Shown here piece by piece: positions 17,480-26,446 of a stretch of 64,000 nt of DNA. Within the stretch, counting starts at the first letter, position 1; each line of letters opens with the position of its first letter. The notes below the pieces were generated by a model that was not told where the DNA came from, did not search any database, and saw only the letters and a program-made list of their open reading frames with translations. The stretch covers positions 1 to 64,000 of the forward strand of contig NZ_CANLZU010000005.1 of the NCBI RefSeq assembly GCF_947495715.1. Direction: 5' to 3'. The translations under genes were made by a program, and so were the position numbers. This stretch comes from an uncultured Oceanisphaera sp. (lineage in GTDB: Bacteria > Pseudomonadota > Gammaproteobacteria > Enterobacterales > Aeromonadaceae).

Positions 17480-17906
17480 TGAAAAGTCGAGAGGTGTGAG
17501 GGGAAAGGCGTAAGGCGTGAGGGGAAAATTGGATTCGAACGAGGCAGGCTATCCCTTGTGGCTCGATTTGCCACGGGGGCTGATTTTGCGTAGGGTCGAA
17601 TTTATTCGACCGCGTTAAACCAGGTGCCACGGCGCTTCAGTTGGCACCGCACTGCTCCTCCCCCTTGGCTGCGGACCAGCAGGCATAACGGCGGGTTTTC
17701 GCCAGGGAGAGGGGGGGCGATGTGCCTTGCACTCGGACCCTGCCGATTTGCGCCGGCTAAAGCGGTGCCTACAGTTTTATCTGGTCCGGTGCTTTGGAAA
17801 TGCTGAATGTACCCATCCTTATGTTGTCGGCTCTTAACTCAGCAATAAATGGCCTATTTTTTGCTTTCTTAAATCATCTCTCCGGCACGGTAATCAAGGA
17901 AATCTC
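17480..17906. repeat. flgL-ugd gap with heptads, palindrome and hairpin element
   Basis: This 427-base gap has a GTGAGGGGAAAGGCG heptad stretch (17495-17524), palindrome copy 3 (17594-17611), and an inverted copy of the first hairpin element (17653-17718). No convincing gene, terminator or promoter is seen. It marks the left edge of the sugar island. Confidence 0.65.
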
Positions 17907-19271
17907 ATGAACCTCACTATTTTTGGCTCGGGCTATGTTGGCCTGGTGGCCGCCGCCTGCCTGGCTGATGTAGGTCACAACGTGATGTGCATGGATACCA
18001 ACCCCGAGCGTATTCGCGACCTCGAAAATGGTCATATTCCCATTTATGAGCCAGGCCTTAAAGAGCTGATAGCCGCCAACACAGCTGCCGGCAGACTGAC
18101 CTTCACCGGTGACACCAAAGCGGCCGTAAATGCCGGTGAAATGCTGTTTATTGCCGTGGGCACGCCCCCCGATGAAGACGGCAGTGCCGATCTGCAATAC
18201 GTATTGCAGGTGGCAGACAGCATTGGTCGTTACATGTATGAGCCCAAAATCATCGTCAACAAGTCAACTGTGCCGGTGGGCACCGCCGATAACGTATCCG
18301 CCGTCGTCGCTGAGCAGCTGGAGCAGCGAGGGTTAACCCTGCGCTTTGAGGTGTGCTCCAACCCCGAGTTCATGAAAGAAGGCTGTGCTATTGAGGACTT
18401 TACCCGGGGGCCGCGCATTATTGTGGGTACCGAGTCGGAATGGGTAAAGCATGTCATGCGCGAGTGCTATGGTCCCTATAACCGCAACCGCGACAAACTC
18501 ATGTTTATGGGCGTGCGCGCCGCCGAGCTGACCAAATATGCCGCCAATGCCATGCTGGCCACCAAGATCAGCTTTATGAACGAAATGGCCAACCTGGCCG
18601 AACACTTGAACGTAGACATAGAAGAAGTGCGTCAGGGAATTGGCAGTGATCCCCGTATTGGTTACCACTTTATCTATCCCGGCTGTGGCTATGGCGGCTC
18701 CTGCTTCCCTAAGGATGTACAGGCGCTGTGCCATATAGCTGAGCAAGTGGGCTTCCCCAGCGAATTGCTGCAAGCGGTAGAGTCGGTTAACCAGCGCCAG
18801 AAAACCGTGTTGTTTAGTAAGCTGAGTCAGGCATTCAACGGTGATTTGACAGGTAAAACCATTGCTATCTGGGGCCTGGCGTTTAAGCCCAATACCGACG
18901 ATATGCGTGAAGCGCCCAGTCGAGTATTAATGGAAGACTTGTGGCAAGCGGGTGCAAGAGTACAAGCCTATGATCCAGAAGCAATGGCTGAATGCGCAAG
19001 ACTCTATCCAGATCAGCTGTTAGTAAATAACAGAGTTAAAAAAGATAACAGTAATGCTTCTTTACTTTCACTTTGTAAAAGCAAAGAACAAGCGGTACAT
19101 CAAGCTGATGCCTTAGTTATCTGCACCGAATGGAAAGAATTTCGTACATTAGACTTCACCTGGATTAAAGAGAAGCTGCGTTCTCCATTAATTATGGATG
19201 GACGAAATCTGTATAGTCCTGAAATGGCAGCTATGGCTGGTATTATGTACTTTGGAATAGGCAGGGTTTAG
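17907..19271 (+). CDS. ugd: UDP-glucose 6-dehydrogenase
   Basis: The enzyme oxidises UDP-glucose twice to UDP-glucuronate with NAD. The Rossmann start is MNLTIFGSGYVGLVAAACLA; the active-site motif YPGCGYGGSCFPKD places the catalytic cysteine at residue 266, and the C-terminal nucleotide-binding domain has AIWGLAFKPNTDDMREAPS. The first two thirds use the GC-rich codons of the flanking flagellar genes, whereas from about base 18950 the sequence becomes AT-rich, like the island that follows. AAGGAAAT precedes the ATG. Its product may feed surface polysaccharide or the island; the sequence alone does not decide. Confidence 0.94.
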   Translation: MNLTIFGSGYVGLVAAACLADVGHNVMCMDTNPERIRDLENGHIPIYEPGLKELIAANTAAGRLTFTGDTKAAVNAGEMLFIAVGTPPDEDGSADLQYVLQVADSIGRYMYEPKIIVNKSTVPVGTADNVSAVVAEQLEQRGLTLRFEVCSNPEFMKEGCAIEDFTRGPRIIVGTESEWVKHVMRECYGPYNRNRDKLMFMGVRAAELTKYAANAMLATKISFMNEMANLAEHLNVDIEEVRQGIGSDPRIGYHFIYPGCGYGGSCFPKDVQALCHIAEQVGFPSELLQAVESVNQRQKTVLFSKLSQAFNGDLTGKTIAIWGLAFKPNTDDMREAPSRVLMEDLWQAGARVQAYDPEAMAECARLYPDQLLVNNRVKKDNSNASLLSLCKSKEQAVHQADALVICTEWKEFRTLDFTWIKEKLRSPLIMDGRNLYSPEMAAMAGIMYFGIGRV

Positions 19272-19292
19272 GGTTAAATAAAATCTCAAATA

Positions 19293-19327
19293 AGCTCATG
19301 TCTTGTTAAAAGTAATGAGCTCTTTGT
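19293..19327. terminator. Weak hairpin between convergent ugd and the CmcI-like gene
   Basis: AGCTCAT pairs with ATGAGCT across a 15-base loop and is followed by CTTTGTT. Stem and tail are weak, but the site lies where two convergent transcripts end. Confidence 0.35.
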
Positions 19328-19369
19328 TAGGGTGAAACTTTATGAAAAATATTTGACTTAAATAGTGAT

Positions 19370-20146
19370 TTACAAGCGCTTTAAAAAACCGCCGTTTGCA
19401 ACGCTAATCAACAACTTAGCATCCATTCGCTCATCGGCCAAAAAATCATCGCATTTATTTAGAAATGCAGAAACAGCTGATTTGGGACTATTACCGGGTT
19501 TCCAAGGGCGATCTTGAAACATGCTTTCTGGCATATCTTCGACGATTGTGTCATAAACAATGCAGTAACTTCCTGGTGTCACCAGTGACGCATATGCTTC
19601 CAGCTCAGCCAGAACATGGTCATGAGTATGATTTGAGTCAAGACAAACCAGTATCCGCTGATACCCTTTGGCTGCTTCTTTGACCGCGTTAACTATTGAT
19701 GGATCAATACTTGAACCTTCAAACATCTGAATTTTGTGCGACAATGGATGCTGTTCTATTGCCTCTCGATTATGCTGTCGAATATCTATATCGATGCCGA
19801 TGACCTTGCGTTTGCTACTTTTTGGATCCAGTACTTGCCCTGATTCCACCGCATCAGTGTAATCTAACAAGGCCAGCAATGAGGCACTGACCATCAATGA
19901 CCCACCATGAGCAATACCTGTCTCAATAATTAAATCCGGTTTTATTTTCCACACTAGCTCCTGTAATGCCCAAGCGTCATTCGGGACCTGTATTGCCGGG
20001 CGGCCTAACCAAGAAAAATTATAAACCCATTTGTGAGGAATAATTTCTCTGATCCAAATTCTTGATAATGCCTGGAGATCCTTGTCACTCATCAGGCTGT
20101 CTATATTACCTTGCACTTCAATCTCAAACTTCTCGATTTCGTTCAT
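19370..20146 (-). CDS. CmcI-like (cephalosporin hydroxylase family) methyltransferase
   Basis: The protein belongs to the CmcI/rhamnosyl O-methyltransferase superfamily, SAM-dependent enzymes that often O-methylate sugars. Visible elements are WLGRPAIQVPNDAWALQELV, the SAM-binding strand DLIIETGIAHGGSLM, VIGIDIDIRQHNR and the metal/substrate segment ILVCLDSNHTHDHVL. The ATG at 20146 has GGAAGGA upstream and overlaps the preceding WbqC-like gene by 23 bases; this gives 258 residues. AT-rich like its neighbours. Role as sugar O-methyltransferase is inferred from the family and context. Confidence 0.8.
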   Translation of the reverse strand: MNEIEKFEIEVQGNIDSLMSDKDLQALSRIWIREIIPHKWVYNFSWLGRPAIQVPNDAWALQELVWKIKPDLIIETGIAHGGSLMVSASLLALLDYTDAVESGQVLDPKSSKRKVIGIDIDIRQHNREAIEQHPLSHKIQMFEGSSIDPSIVNAVKEAAKGYQRILVCLDSNHTHDHVLAELEAYASLVTPGSYCIVYDTIVEDMPESMFQDRPWKPGNSPKSAVSAFLNKCDDFLADERMDAKLLISVANGGFLKRL

Positions 20147-20858
20147 CGATAAAATCCTTCCAATTTCTTGTTCCTGAACAAATGACTTCGGCACCATCAG
20201 TTCCCATATTTGCAATCAAATCCAAGCTGCTGACATAAGGTGTGAAGTCACCGTGGTTCTGGGGGTAATATTTACATTGGTAATTCATATACTCAACGTT
20301 GATTCCATTATCTTCAAATAAGGAATGGTCAAGATAACGAGCTGCTCCATGGCCTGTTATATAAGTGGTTCCACCTAGAGCTTTTACTATTTCAAACACT
20401 CTAATACTACTGGATCCTGAAATTTTCAAATCGGCTACATCAATAAACTCTTTGTTATCTCTCAAATTAAAATAATTAAGAAAACTATACATTGATGCTC
20501 TGGCCAGATGTCCTACGTTTTTGGTGTCAGCATTTTGGTAACATGAGTGAGCAAGCTCAACTGCATGTTGGGAAAAGGGTGAGCCGGAGAAGCTTTCTTT
20601 CATTAAATCAATATGTGCCCGCTGCCAATTATGGTGTTGGCTTATTTTAATATTTTTAATTGCGGTACCAAGGTTGAACTTTTTTAGAGGTACAGTCATC
20701 CAACGTATCCCACTCGAAGTTTTCAATTGCACTCGGTTAACAAAGCTGCCTTTGGAGAACTGAACATCGTCGTAGTGTACAATTACATCAGCCAGACGAA
20801 TTTGTTCAAGCAAACCAACCCAAGGGAAAAGCATAGATTGGGTTATAACAATATTCAT
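20124..20858 (-). CDS. WbqC-like family protein
   Basis: Members of this family occur in O-antigen and glycan gene clusters, but I know of no firmly established reaction. The start MNIVITQSMLFPWVGLLEQI, then VIVHYDDVQFSKGSFVNRVQ and WMTVPLKK are the family signatures. It is 244 residues with no signal or membrane segment. The ATG overlaps the stop of the upstream methyltransferase gene by one base. AT-rich composition matches the island. A role in acylating or otherwise finishing an amino sugar is possible because an aminotransferase is nearby, but that is inference. Confidence 0.78.
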   Translation of the reverse strand: MNIVITQSMLFPWVGLLEQIRLADVIVHYDDVQFSKGSFVNRVQLKTSSGIRWMTVPLKKFNLGTAIKNIKISQHHNWQRAHIDLMKESFSGSPFSQHAVELAHSCYQNADTKNVGHLARASMYSFLNYFNLRDNKEFIDVADLKISGSSSIRVFEIVKALGGTTYITGHGAARYLDHSLFEDNGINVEYMNYQCKYYPQNHGDFTPYVSSLDLIANMGTDGAEVICSGTRNWKDFIDERNREV

Positions 20859-22000
20859 CAGAGATCTCTTATTCGATGAATGTTGGTTGGGGAAATATTT
20901 TGAGAAATAAGCATTTCAGTTATTTGCTTCTCAAATGTCATGGAGCCAACAAAAAAATGAGAACTTGGATTTGAATCAATGTCATCGGGGCCTGATATGG
21001 GACGTTTATAGCCATCAATATACTTTCCAGTCCATTTTACATTTGAATCGAAAATTGGGCGGTTACCAAAATCGCCCACACTAGCCAAGTATGGAATGCA
21101 ACGTAAAGGAACATAGAAGGCACACTGGCTACCATATTTATGGTAAAACCGAGAAAAAGCTTCTAGTTTATGTGAGGCACGCTCAAAAAAATCTGTGCAT
21201 AAAAAGTGTCTTTTCGCGATATTGCTATGCTGAATCGACACTTTTCTGGCTACAACATGAAAGGTGTTGCCGTAATCCCCTTTTTTTATCTCAATCTGAT
21301 TAAAACCGGCGTTACGTAAAATTAGGGAAATGGAATGTTCAGTAAACATATTGACATGCTGATGTTCAAGCATGGATATATCACCGATCTGAACAGATAA
21401 AGTCGAATTTGTTGTAGAGAAACAAAAAACGCCCCCCGGTTTTAAAGCATGGTAAACATGAGAGGAAAACTCAAGTACATTTCTGACATGTTCAAACACA
21501 TCATTGCAGATTATTAATTCGGCCTCAGCATCAAGGGTTAAATCATCAAAGTAAGTTGATAATAGCTCAAAGCCAAGTATTTCACTCCATTTTTTTGAAT
21601 AGTCGGAAGGATCTATGCCGACAACATTCCAACCATGTTTTTTCATAAAATTAATGGTGAAGCCAGCACCACAACCTATCTCATAAATTTTTTTAGGCTG
21701 GACAGAGTTGGCAACATTCAGAAAAAATTGATTGACACTTTTTCCATATGTGTCCAATTGTCCTGATTCAGGGTTGATAAAACCTATGTTTTCATTCTGT
21801 CCATATGCCTTTTCCAGATTTTTCCATTCGTCATCAGACATCATTAATTCTAGGAAATCAAATTCCAAATTGATGCTAATCCTTGCTGGAAGGCTTTGCT
21901 TGATTCCATTGATAGGGTCAGGTGATTGACTCATTCTCCAATAAAAAGGCATGTTTCCCAATTCAAGATAATTTTGATGCACACTCCAATGCTGCGTCAT
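20858..22000 (-). CDS. Class I SAM-dependent methyltransferase with C-terminal extension
   Basis: A methyltransferase fold occupies about residues 100-260: IYEIGCGAGFTINFMKKHG (motif I), VVGIDPSDYSKKW, LIICNDVFEHV and LKPGGVFCFSTTNSTL. About 110 residues on each side are not recognised. The ATG at 22000 has an AGGAG site eight bases upstream and overlaps the preceding gene by 38 bases; later ATGs at 21952 and 21934 lack a usable site. Substrate unknown; probably a sugar intermediate given the cluster. Confidence 0.78.
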   Translation of the reverse strand: MTQHWSVHQNYLELGNMPFYWRMSQSPDPINGIKQSLPARISINLEFDFLELMMSDDEWKNLEKAYGQNENIGFINPESGQLDTYGKSVNQFFLNVANSVQPKKIYEIGCGAGFTINFMKKHGWNVVGIDPSDYSKKWSEILGFELLSTYFDDLTLDAEAELIICNDVFEHVRNVLEFSSHVYHALKPGGVFCFSTTNSTLSVQIGDISMLEHQHVNMFTEHSISLILRNAGFNQIEIKKGDYGNTFHVVARKVSIQHSNIAKRHFLCTDFFERASHKLEAFSRFYHKYGSQCAFYVPLRCIPYLASVGDFGNRPIFDSNVKWTGKYIDGYKRPISGPDDIDSNPSSHFFVGSMTFEKQITEMLISQNISPTNIHRIRDL

Positions 22001-23282
22001 AAGCCGCTCCTATTGTATGATGGGAAAAAAACACACCCTTGTCTGTGCGCATTCCTGCGAAAAAAAGTGGTTTATCTTCAAAGTTTTTCCGTATGGCTGA
22101 AACTTCCAAATCCAACAGGCGAGCATTGGTTAAGGATGGAATAGGGACTTTCAGAGAAAGTGGTAGTTCATAGCTATCAATGACGGTCATTCCGCTTATC
22201 ACGAGCATTAATTCATTACTAATGATGGCGCTGTCAGGTTTATGGTGAACAGGATGAATGACTTCGACTGCTATTATGTCGTTCAAATGTTTCAGTTTTT
22301 CAAAATTATAAGCTGAGTAGTTGACTATTCTGGTTGAGTGGAGGTGTGGGTCATGGCAAACTATATAATAGTCATCTATCGGTCTGCAGTGACTCCGATC
22401 CACTTTGAAATAGAAAATAGACAACTCGACATTATCCAGAGCGTCAGCCAAATCTTGTTGTAGCGTATTTAAAGGGCTGGCGATAATGCAAGCGTCAAAG
22501 TTGTCTTTAATTAACTCTGAACCATTATATAAAGATGAGTTAAAAAGCTTTATATCACTATTTAGAACCAGATTGATTCCTAGGCCTGAAATGGATTTTG
22601 CTACATCTTCTGTAATTATCATTGAACGGCTGCTAAAAAACAGGGCTTTCCTGCCATTAAAAACTTCACCCGCGGGCTGTAACTGTAAAGGATTTGCTAC
22701 CAATTCATTCAACCTTGGATCTTTTTTCATTTCATCAGATCTGGTTTTATCCGCAACAACTAGGCGGCGTAGGTCAAAATAGCAATGAATCGATTCCGGG
22801 GTTAAATTTTCAACTGGGAATTTCCATAGTTTCTCCAGGATAGGTGAAATGACATCGGCACCCGTTTGTCCAAAGCGTTGATGCAATTCAGATAAGCAAT
22901 TGCTGACATTTTCGATTCTTTTTTCTGAATCTAATAGATCTTGCATGATGACGTGTAGCGAGGAGTTACCTCTCAAGTCAGGATAAATGCTATCAACAAA
23001 GAGGGTGCGATTAAAGCAGCCGCCAATATCTGTATTCACGCCTTTTTGTTCGATAAAATTTTCCTTGCCAAATATGTCAGCCAACAACTTATGCTGTTCG
23101 TTAGTCACATAAAGGACATGCATACCAAGCTCACACAAGCCAAATGGCGTGTCTATCTTTGAAAACAAACCACCGACCGAGCGTTTTTTTTCAAAAATAG
23201 TAACATCCAACCCTAACTGTTTTAATTTAACTGCCGCAGTTAGTCCAGCAACAGAGGCTCCAATTATTGCAACTTTCGCCAT
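21963..23282 (-). CDS. FAD-dependent oxidoreductase, amine oxidase / UDP-galactopyranose mutase-like
   Basis: The N-terminus VAIIGASVAGLTAAVKL is a dinucleotide-binding fold in which the second glycine of GxGxxG is serine. It is followed by DVTIFEKKRSVGGLF and FGLCELGMHVLYV, which resembles the start of UDP-galactopyranose mutases and protoporphyrinogen-oxidase-like enzymes. The C-terminus PLFFAGMRTDKGVFFSHHTI, then GAAYDAALECA, closes the FAD site. Length 439. A GGGAG site precedes the ATG. It may be a sugar mutase or an oxidoreductase acting on the modified sugar; no substrate can be assigned. Confidence 0.7.
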   Translation of the reverse strand: MAKVAIIGASVAGLTAAVKLKQLGLDVTIFEKKRSVGGLFSKIDTPFGLCELGMHVLYVTNEQHKLLADIFGKENFIEQKGVNTDIGGCFNRTLFVDSIYPDLRGNSSLHVIMQDLLDSEKRIENVSNCLSELHQRFGQTGADVISPILEKLWKFPVENLTPESIHCYFDLRRLVVADKTRSDEMKKDPRLNELVANPLQLQPAGEVFNGRKALFFSSRSMIITEDVAKSISGLGINLVLNSDIKLFNSSLYNGSELIKDNFDACIIASPLNTLQQDLADALDNVELSIFYFKVDRSHCRPIDDYYIVCHDPHLHSTRIVNYSAYNFEKLKHLNDIIAVEVIHPVHHKPDSAIISNELMLVISGMTVIDSYELPLSLKVPIPSLTNARLLDLEVSAIRKNFEDKPLFFAGMRTDKGVFFSHHTIGAAYDAALECASKLS

Positions 23283-23285
23283 GAT

Positions 23286-24044
23286 TTAGCTCCCATAAAT
23301 CATAAAGCTTAATTGAGGACAGAATGGGAATCTCTGAAGTGAAATTTCTTCAGGTTTAAAAACCTCATATAAAGCCTTGGTTTCTCCTGGCCAATTTGAC
23401 TGGTTTAAATCTTCGAATACCAGTACACTTCCTTTTTGTAATCTAGGCTTTATCAAAGACAGGATTTTTACAGTAGGTTCATAGGTCCCCAAGCCAAAAT
23501 TAGCCATTGCAATAATGGTTTCATTATGTAAATCAAGATACTCTGAGAATTTTTCAGATGCTTCACCTTCGAACACGGACGTATTTTTTACATGACCTAA
23601 TGGCCGGTTCAAATCCAACAAGTTAATACCATCGATGATTTCTTCATAACCATTAGTATAGGTCATGCCACCGGTTTTCTTAAGTTCCAAATGTTCGCCG
23701 CCGATATCATTTCGTGATATTTCAGAAAAGCCGGAGAATGAGTCGAAACCCACAAATTTCCTGATGTGGTTGTAAGGTTCATAAATTGAGCTTAACTGTA
23801 ACCAGGTGAAAAATGATCCACCATGATAAATACCGAAGTCAAATACAGAACCATGTAATGCTATTATGTTTTTATATATTTCAGCACGCGCCATAAAATA
23901 GGCAAGTGATTGTCGTGGAACAAACTTGGTGAAGCAGTGCATTTTCTCTCCAAAGTTTCCACTTGCATGCTCAAAATATCCGGGAAGTTCAGAGAAATAT
24001 TGATGTTCATTTTTTTTGTAATTTTTTGGATTAGATTGTTCCAT
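23286..24044 (-). CDS. TylF/MycF-type O-methyltransferase
   Basis: The protein resembles the TylF/MycF macrocin O-methyltransferase family, which methylates sugar hydroxyls with SAM and a metal. Key segments are HGSVFDFGIYHGGSFFTWLQ (motif I), KFVGFDSFSGFSE and LVFEDLNQSNWPGE near the metal site. The 252-residue length fits. AAGGA lies nine bases before the ATG. There is a 72-base gap to the upstream aminotransferase gene, the largest in this transcript. Confidence 0.75.
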   Translation of the reverse strand: MEQSNPKNYKKNEHQYFSELPGYFEHASGNFGEKMHCFTKFVPRQSLAYFMARAEIYKNIIALHGSVFDFGIYHGGSFFTWLQLSSIYEPYNHIRKFVGFDSFSGFSEISRNDIGGEHLELKKTGGMTYTNGYEEIIDGINLLDLNRPLGHVKNTSVFEGEASEKFSEYLDLHNETIIAMANFGLGTYEPTVKILSLIKPRLQKGSVLVFEDLNQSNWPGETKALYEVFKPEEISLQRFPFCPQLSFMIYGS

Positions 24045-24116
24045 TAACTCTATCCTTAATGCTCATACTGAGCTAGCATAATTTTTTATAAAGTAAATCA
24101 TCGTCCACGTAGAGTT

Positions 24117-25226
24117 TTAATCAAGCATGAGTTTTTCTATTACTGATACCACTCTTCTAATATCGTCTTCTGTCATATCAAAATAACTTGGCAGGTTTAT
24201 TGCCCTGTTGCATATAGACCAGGACATAGATGATTCATCAGGCTGATCAAACATGGGAAGGTGGCTGAGAGGCCAAAAAAATACTCTCGCATCAATGTTT
24301 TCAGATGAAAAGGCGTGCTGTAATTTTTCTCTGGTTATGTGGCTTTCTGTGGAAAATACAGCAGTTGGCATCCAAGCTGAATTAAAGGTTTCTTCAGGCT
24401 CTGGATTTAGTGATATTTCAGGGTGGTGAGAAAGTAGCTGTTTATATCGGTGCAAGATCTCACGTTTTCTATTTATTATTTCATGAATTCTTTCCAGCTG
24501 TGCGCAGCCAAGTGCCGCCTGAATATTGGACATCTTATACTTAAATCCCAACTCATCAGGCCAGAATTGTTTCTGTTGACCACGTTTTCGACCATGGTTG
24601 CTGAGCGTCAATACTTGCTCGTACAGTTGATTGTTGTTGGTAACAAATATTCCACCTTCACCGGTGGTCATTGTTTTTGTTCCATGAAATGAGAAAACAC
24701 CAAAGTCAGACATGCTGCCAGCTTTCTTACCATGACACTCAGAGCCAAGTGCTTCGGCAGCATCCTCAATTAATAGCAGTTTGTACTTGTCTGCCAATAA
24801 TTTTAATTCTGACATTTGACAAAGATTTCCGTACAAATGCACAGCAATAATAGCTTTGGTATTTGCAGTGATTGACCGCTCCACAGCTGAAGGATCCAAG
24901 CACCAGCTATCTTCCAGAATGTCGACAAAAACGGGTTTAGCTCCCAAGTGAACCACTGGTGCGACACTGGCAATCCAGTTGCTGTCGGCAATAATCACCT
25001 CATCACCTGGACCAATGCCCAGCGCCGCCAGGCCCAGATGTAAAGCGCCGGTGCAGCTGGAGGTCGCCACTGCGTAGTTGACACCTAAATAACGGGCAAA
25101 CTCATGCTCAAGTCGTTCAATATACTCATAACAACTCGCACCCCAACCATGAGTTACCGCATCCGTTACATAACGAATTTCAAGTTCAGTAATTGAAGGT
25201 TTGGTATAAGCGATAGGGTTATTCAT
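24117..25226 (-). CDS. DegT/DnrJ/EryC1/StrS-family sugar aminotransferase
   Basis: PLP enzyme that aminates a keto-sugar nucleotide, using glutamate as donor. SSCTGALHLGLAALGIGPGD binds the phosphate, VHLYGN and LIEDAAEALGS follow, and the Schiff-base lysine is Lys184 in FSFHGTKTMTTGEGG. Overall resemblance is to perosamine/viosamine-type 4-aminotransferases. The 369-residue length is typical. The ATG overlaps the stop of the C-methyltransferase gene in an ATGA junction. With rfbF and rfbG in the same transcript, a CDP-4-keto sugar is the likely substrate (inference). Confidence 0.87.
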   Translation of the reverse strand: MNNPIAYTKPSITELEIRYVTDAVTHGWGASCYEYIERLEHEFARYLGVNYAVATSSCTGALHLGLAALGIGPGDEVIIADSNWIASVAPVVHLGAKPVFVDILEDSWCLDPSAVERSITANTKAIIAVHLYGNLCQMSELKLLADKYKLLLIEDAAEALGSECHGKKAGSMSDFGVFSFHGTKTMTTGEGGIFVTNNNQLYEQVLTLSNHGRKRGQQKQFWPDELGFKYKMSNIQAALGCAQLERIHEIINRKREILHRYKQLLSHHPEISLNPEPEETFNSAWMPTAVFSTESHITREKLQHAFSSENIDARVFFWPLSHLPMFDQPDESSMSWSICNRAINLPSYFDMTEDDIRRVVSVIEKLMLD

Positions 25227-26446
25227 GCAATGCTAAATTCCGGGATCATGGTCACGTAGCGGGTGTTTTCACCCAACACTGTTTTCAGCTGATTGATTAT
25301 CTCTTGCCGAATATTCCAAGGTAGTACAAGTACATAATCTGGCTTTAAGTTTTTCAGCGTGTCTGGTGACAAAATAGGTATGTGGCTGCCAGGAAGATAT
25401 TTACCCTGTTTGGATAAAGCCGCATCGACAACGACGGGAAGTTGTGAACGGTTAATGCCGGCATAATTGAGTAACGTATTACCTTTGGCTGCTGCACCAT
25501 AAGCAATCACTATTTGACCATTTTGTACGCATGTTGTCAGGAAACTTTGTAAAATTTCTGTGATTTTGTTAACCCTGGCTTGAAAACCGCTGTAGCTATC
25601 AGAAGAAAGTAAGCCTGCCGCCATCTCTTCCTGAAGCAGTGTCGCGACTATTGGCTCAATTTCTCTCGGATCATGCTGGTGACAAATCCATAGCCTCAGG
25701 CTTCCGCCATGAGTGTGCAGTTGCTCCACCCTGAATACTTTTAATCCAACCGTTCTAAAAATATGGCAGGCAGTATGTAATGACAGGTAGGAGTAATGCT
25801 CATGATAAATGGTGTCAAACTGGCACAAAGTCAATAAGTTAAGGAGGTGTGGAAACTCGATGCTGACAGTGCCATCATCCGCCAACAGTAAGGCAATTCC
25901 TGCTACAAAATCATTAATGTCGGGCACATGAGCCAATACATTATTGGCAATAATCAAGTCTGCTTTATGATGCTGAGTGCACAGTTCTGATGCCAGTGCC
26001 TTGCCAAAAAACGCAGACACTACTTCAATGCCCTGTTCTCTGGCTATGGTGGCTGTCGCTGTGGTGGGTTCAACCCCCAAACATGGAATACCCGCAGCCA
26101 GATAGTTTTTCAGTAGGTAGCCGTCATTGGATGCGAGTTCGACAACAAAACTGTGTTGATCAAGGTTCATCTCCTCAATACTCTTGCAAACGAACGTTCT
26201 GGCGTGCTCTAGCCAACTGACAGACGTCGATGAGAAATAAGCATAATCTGCCGTAAACAGCTCTTCGGCTTTGGTGAAGTCTTCCGTCTGAACCAACCAG
26301 CAATGCTGACACACCCACACTTTCAATGGGTAACTGGGTTCAGGGCTGAACAGCCCTTCCTCCGTCAGATAGGCATTGGAAGGCGGCATGACGCCCAAAT
26401 CAACCAGAGGCAAACTTAACTCATGCTGGCAATGGCGGCATTTCAT
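25223..26446 (-). CDS. NDP-hexose C-methyltransferase (TylC/EvaC type)
   Basis: These three-domain enzymes add a branch methyl carbon to a keto-sugar nucleotide. The N-terminal zinc module has Cys3, Cys6, Cys46 and Cys49 (MKCRHC and VWVCQHCW). The central SAM domain has VVELASNDGYLLKNYL and GVEPTTATATIA; the TIYHEHYSYLS stretch and the C-terminal domain with IAYGAAAKGNTLLNYAGI and NIRQEIINQL are also characteristic. Length 407. It joins its neighbours by ATGA overlaps on both sides. It implies a branched-chain sugar product. Confidence 0.85.
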   Translation of the reverse strand: MKCRHCQHELSLPLVDLGVMPPSNAYLTEEGLFSPEPSYPLKVWVCQHCWLVQTEDFTKAEELFTADYAYFSSTSVSWLEHARTFVCKSIEEMNLDQHSFVVELASNDGYLLKNYLAAGIPCLGVEPTTATATIAREQGIEVVSAFFGKALASELCTQHHKADLIIANNVLAHVPDINDFVAGIALLLADDGTVSIEFPHLLNLLTLCQFDTIYHEHYSYLSLHTACHIFRTVGLKVFRVEQLHTHGGSLRLWICHQHDPREIEPIVATLLQEEMAAGLLSSDSYSGFQARVNKITEILQSFLTTCVQNGQIVIAYGAAAKGNTLLNYAGINRSQLPVVVDAALSKQGKYLPGSHIPILSPDTLKNLKPDYVLVLPWNIRQEIINQLKTVLGENTRYVTMIPEFSIA

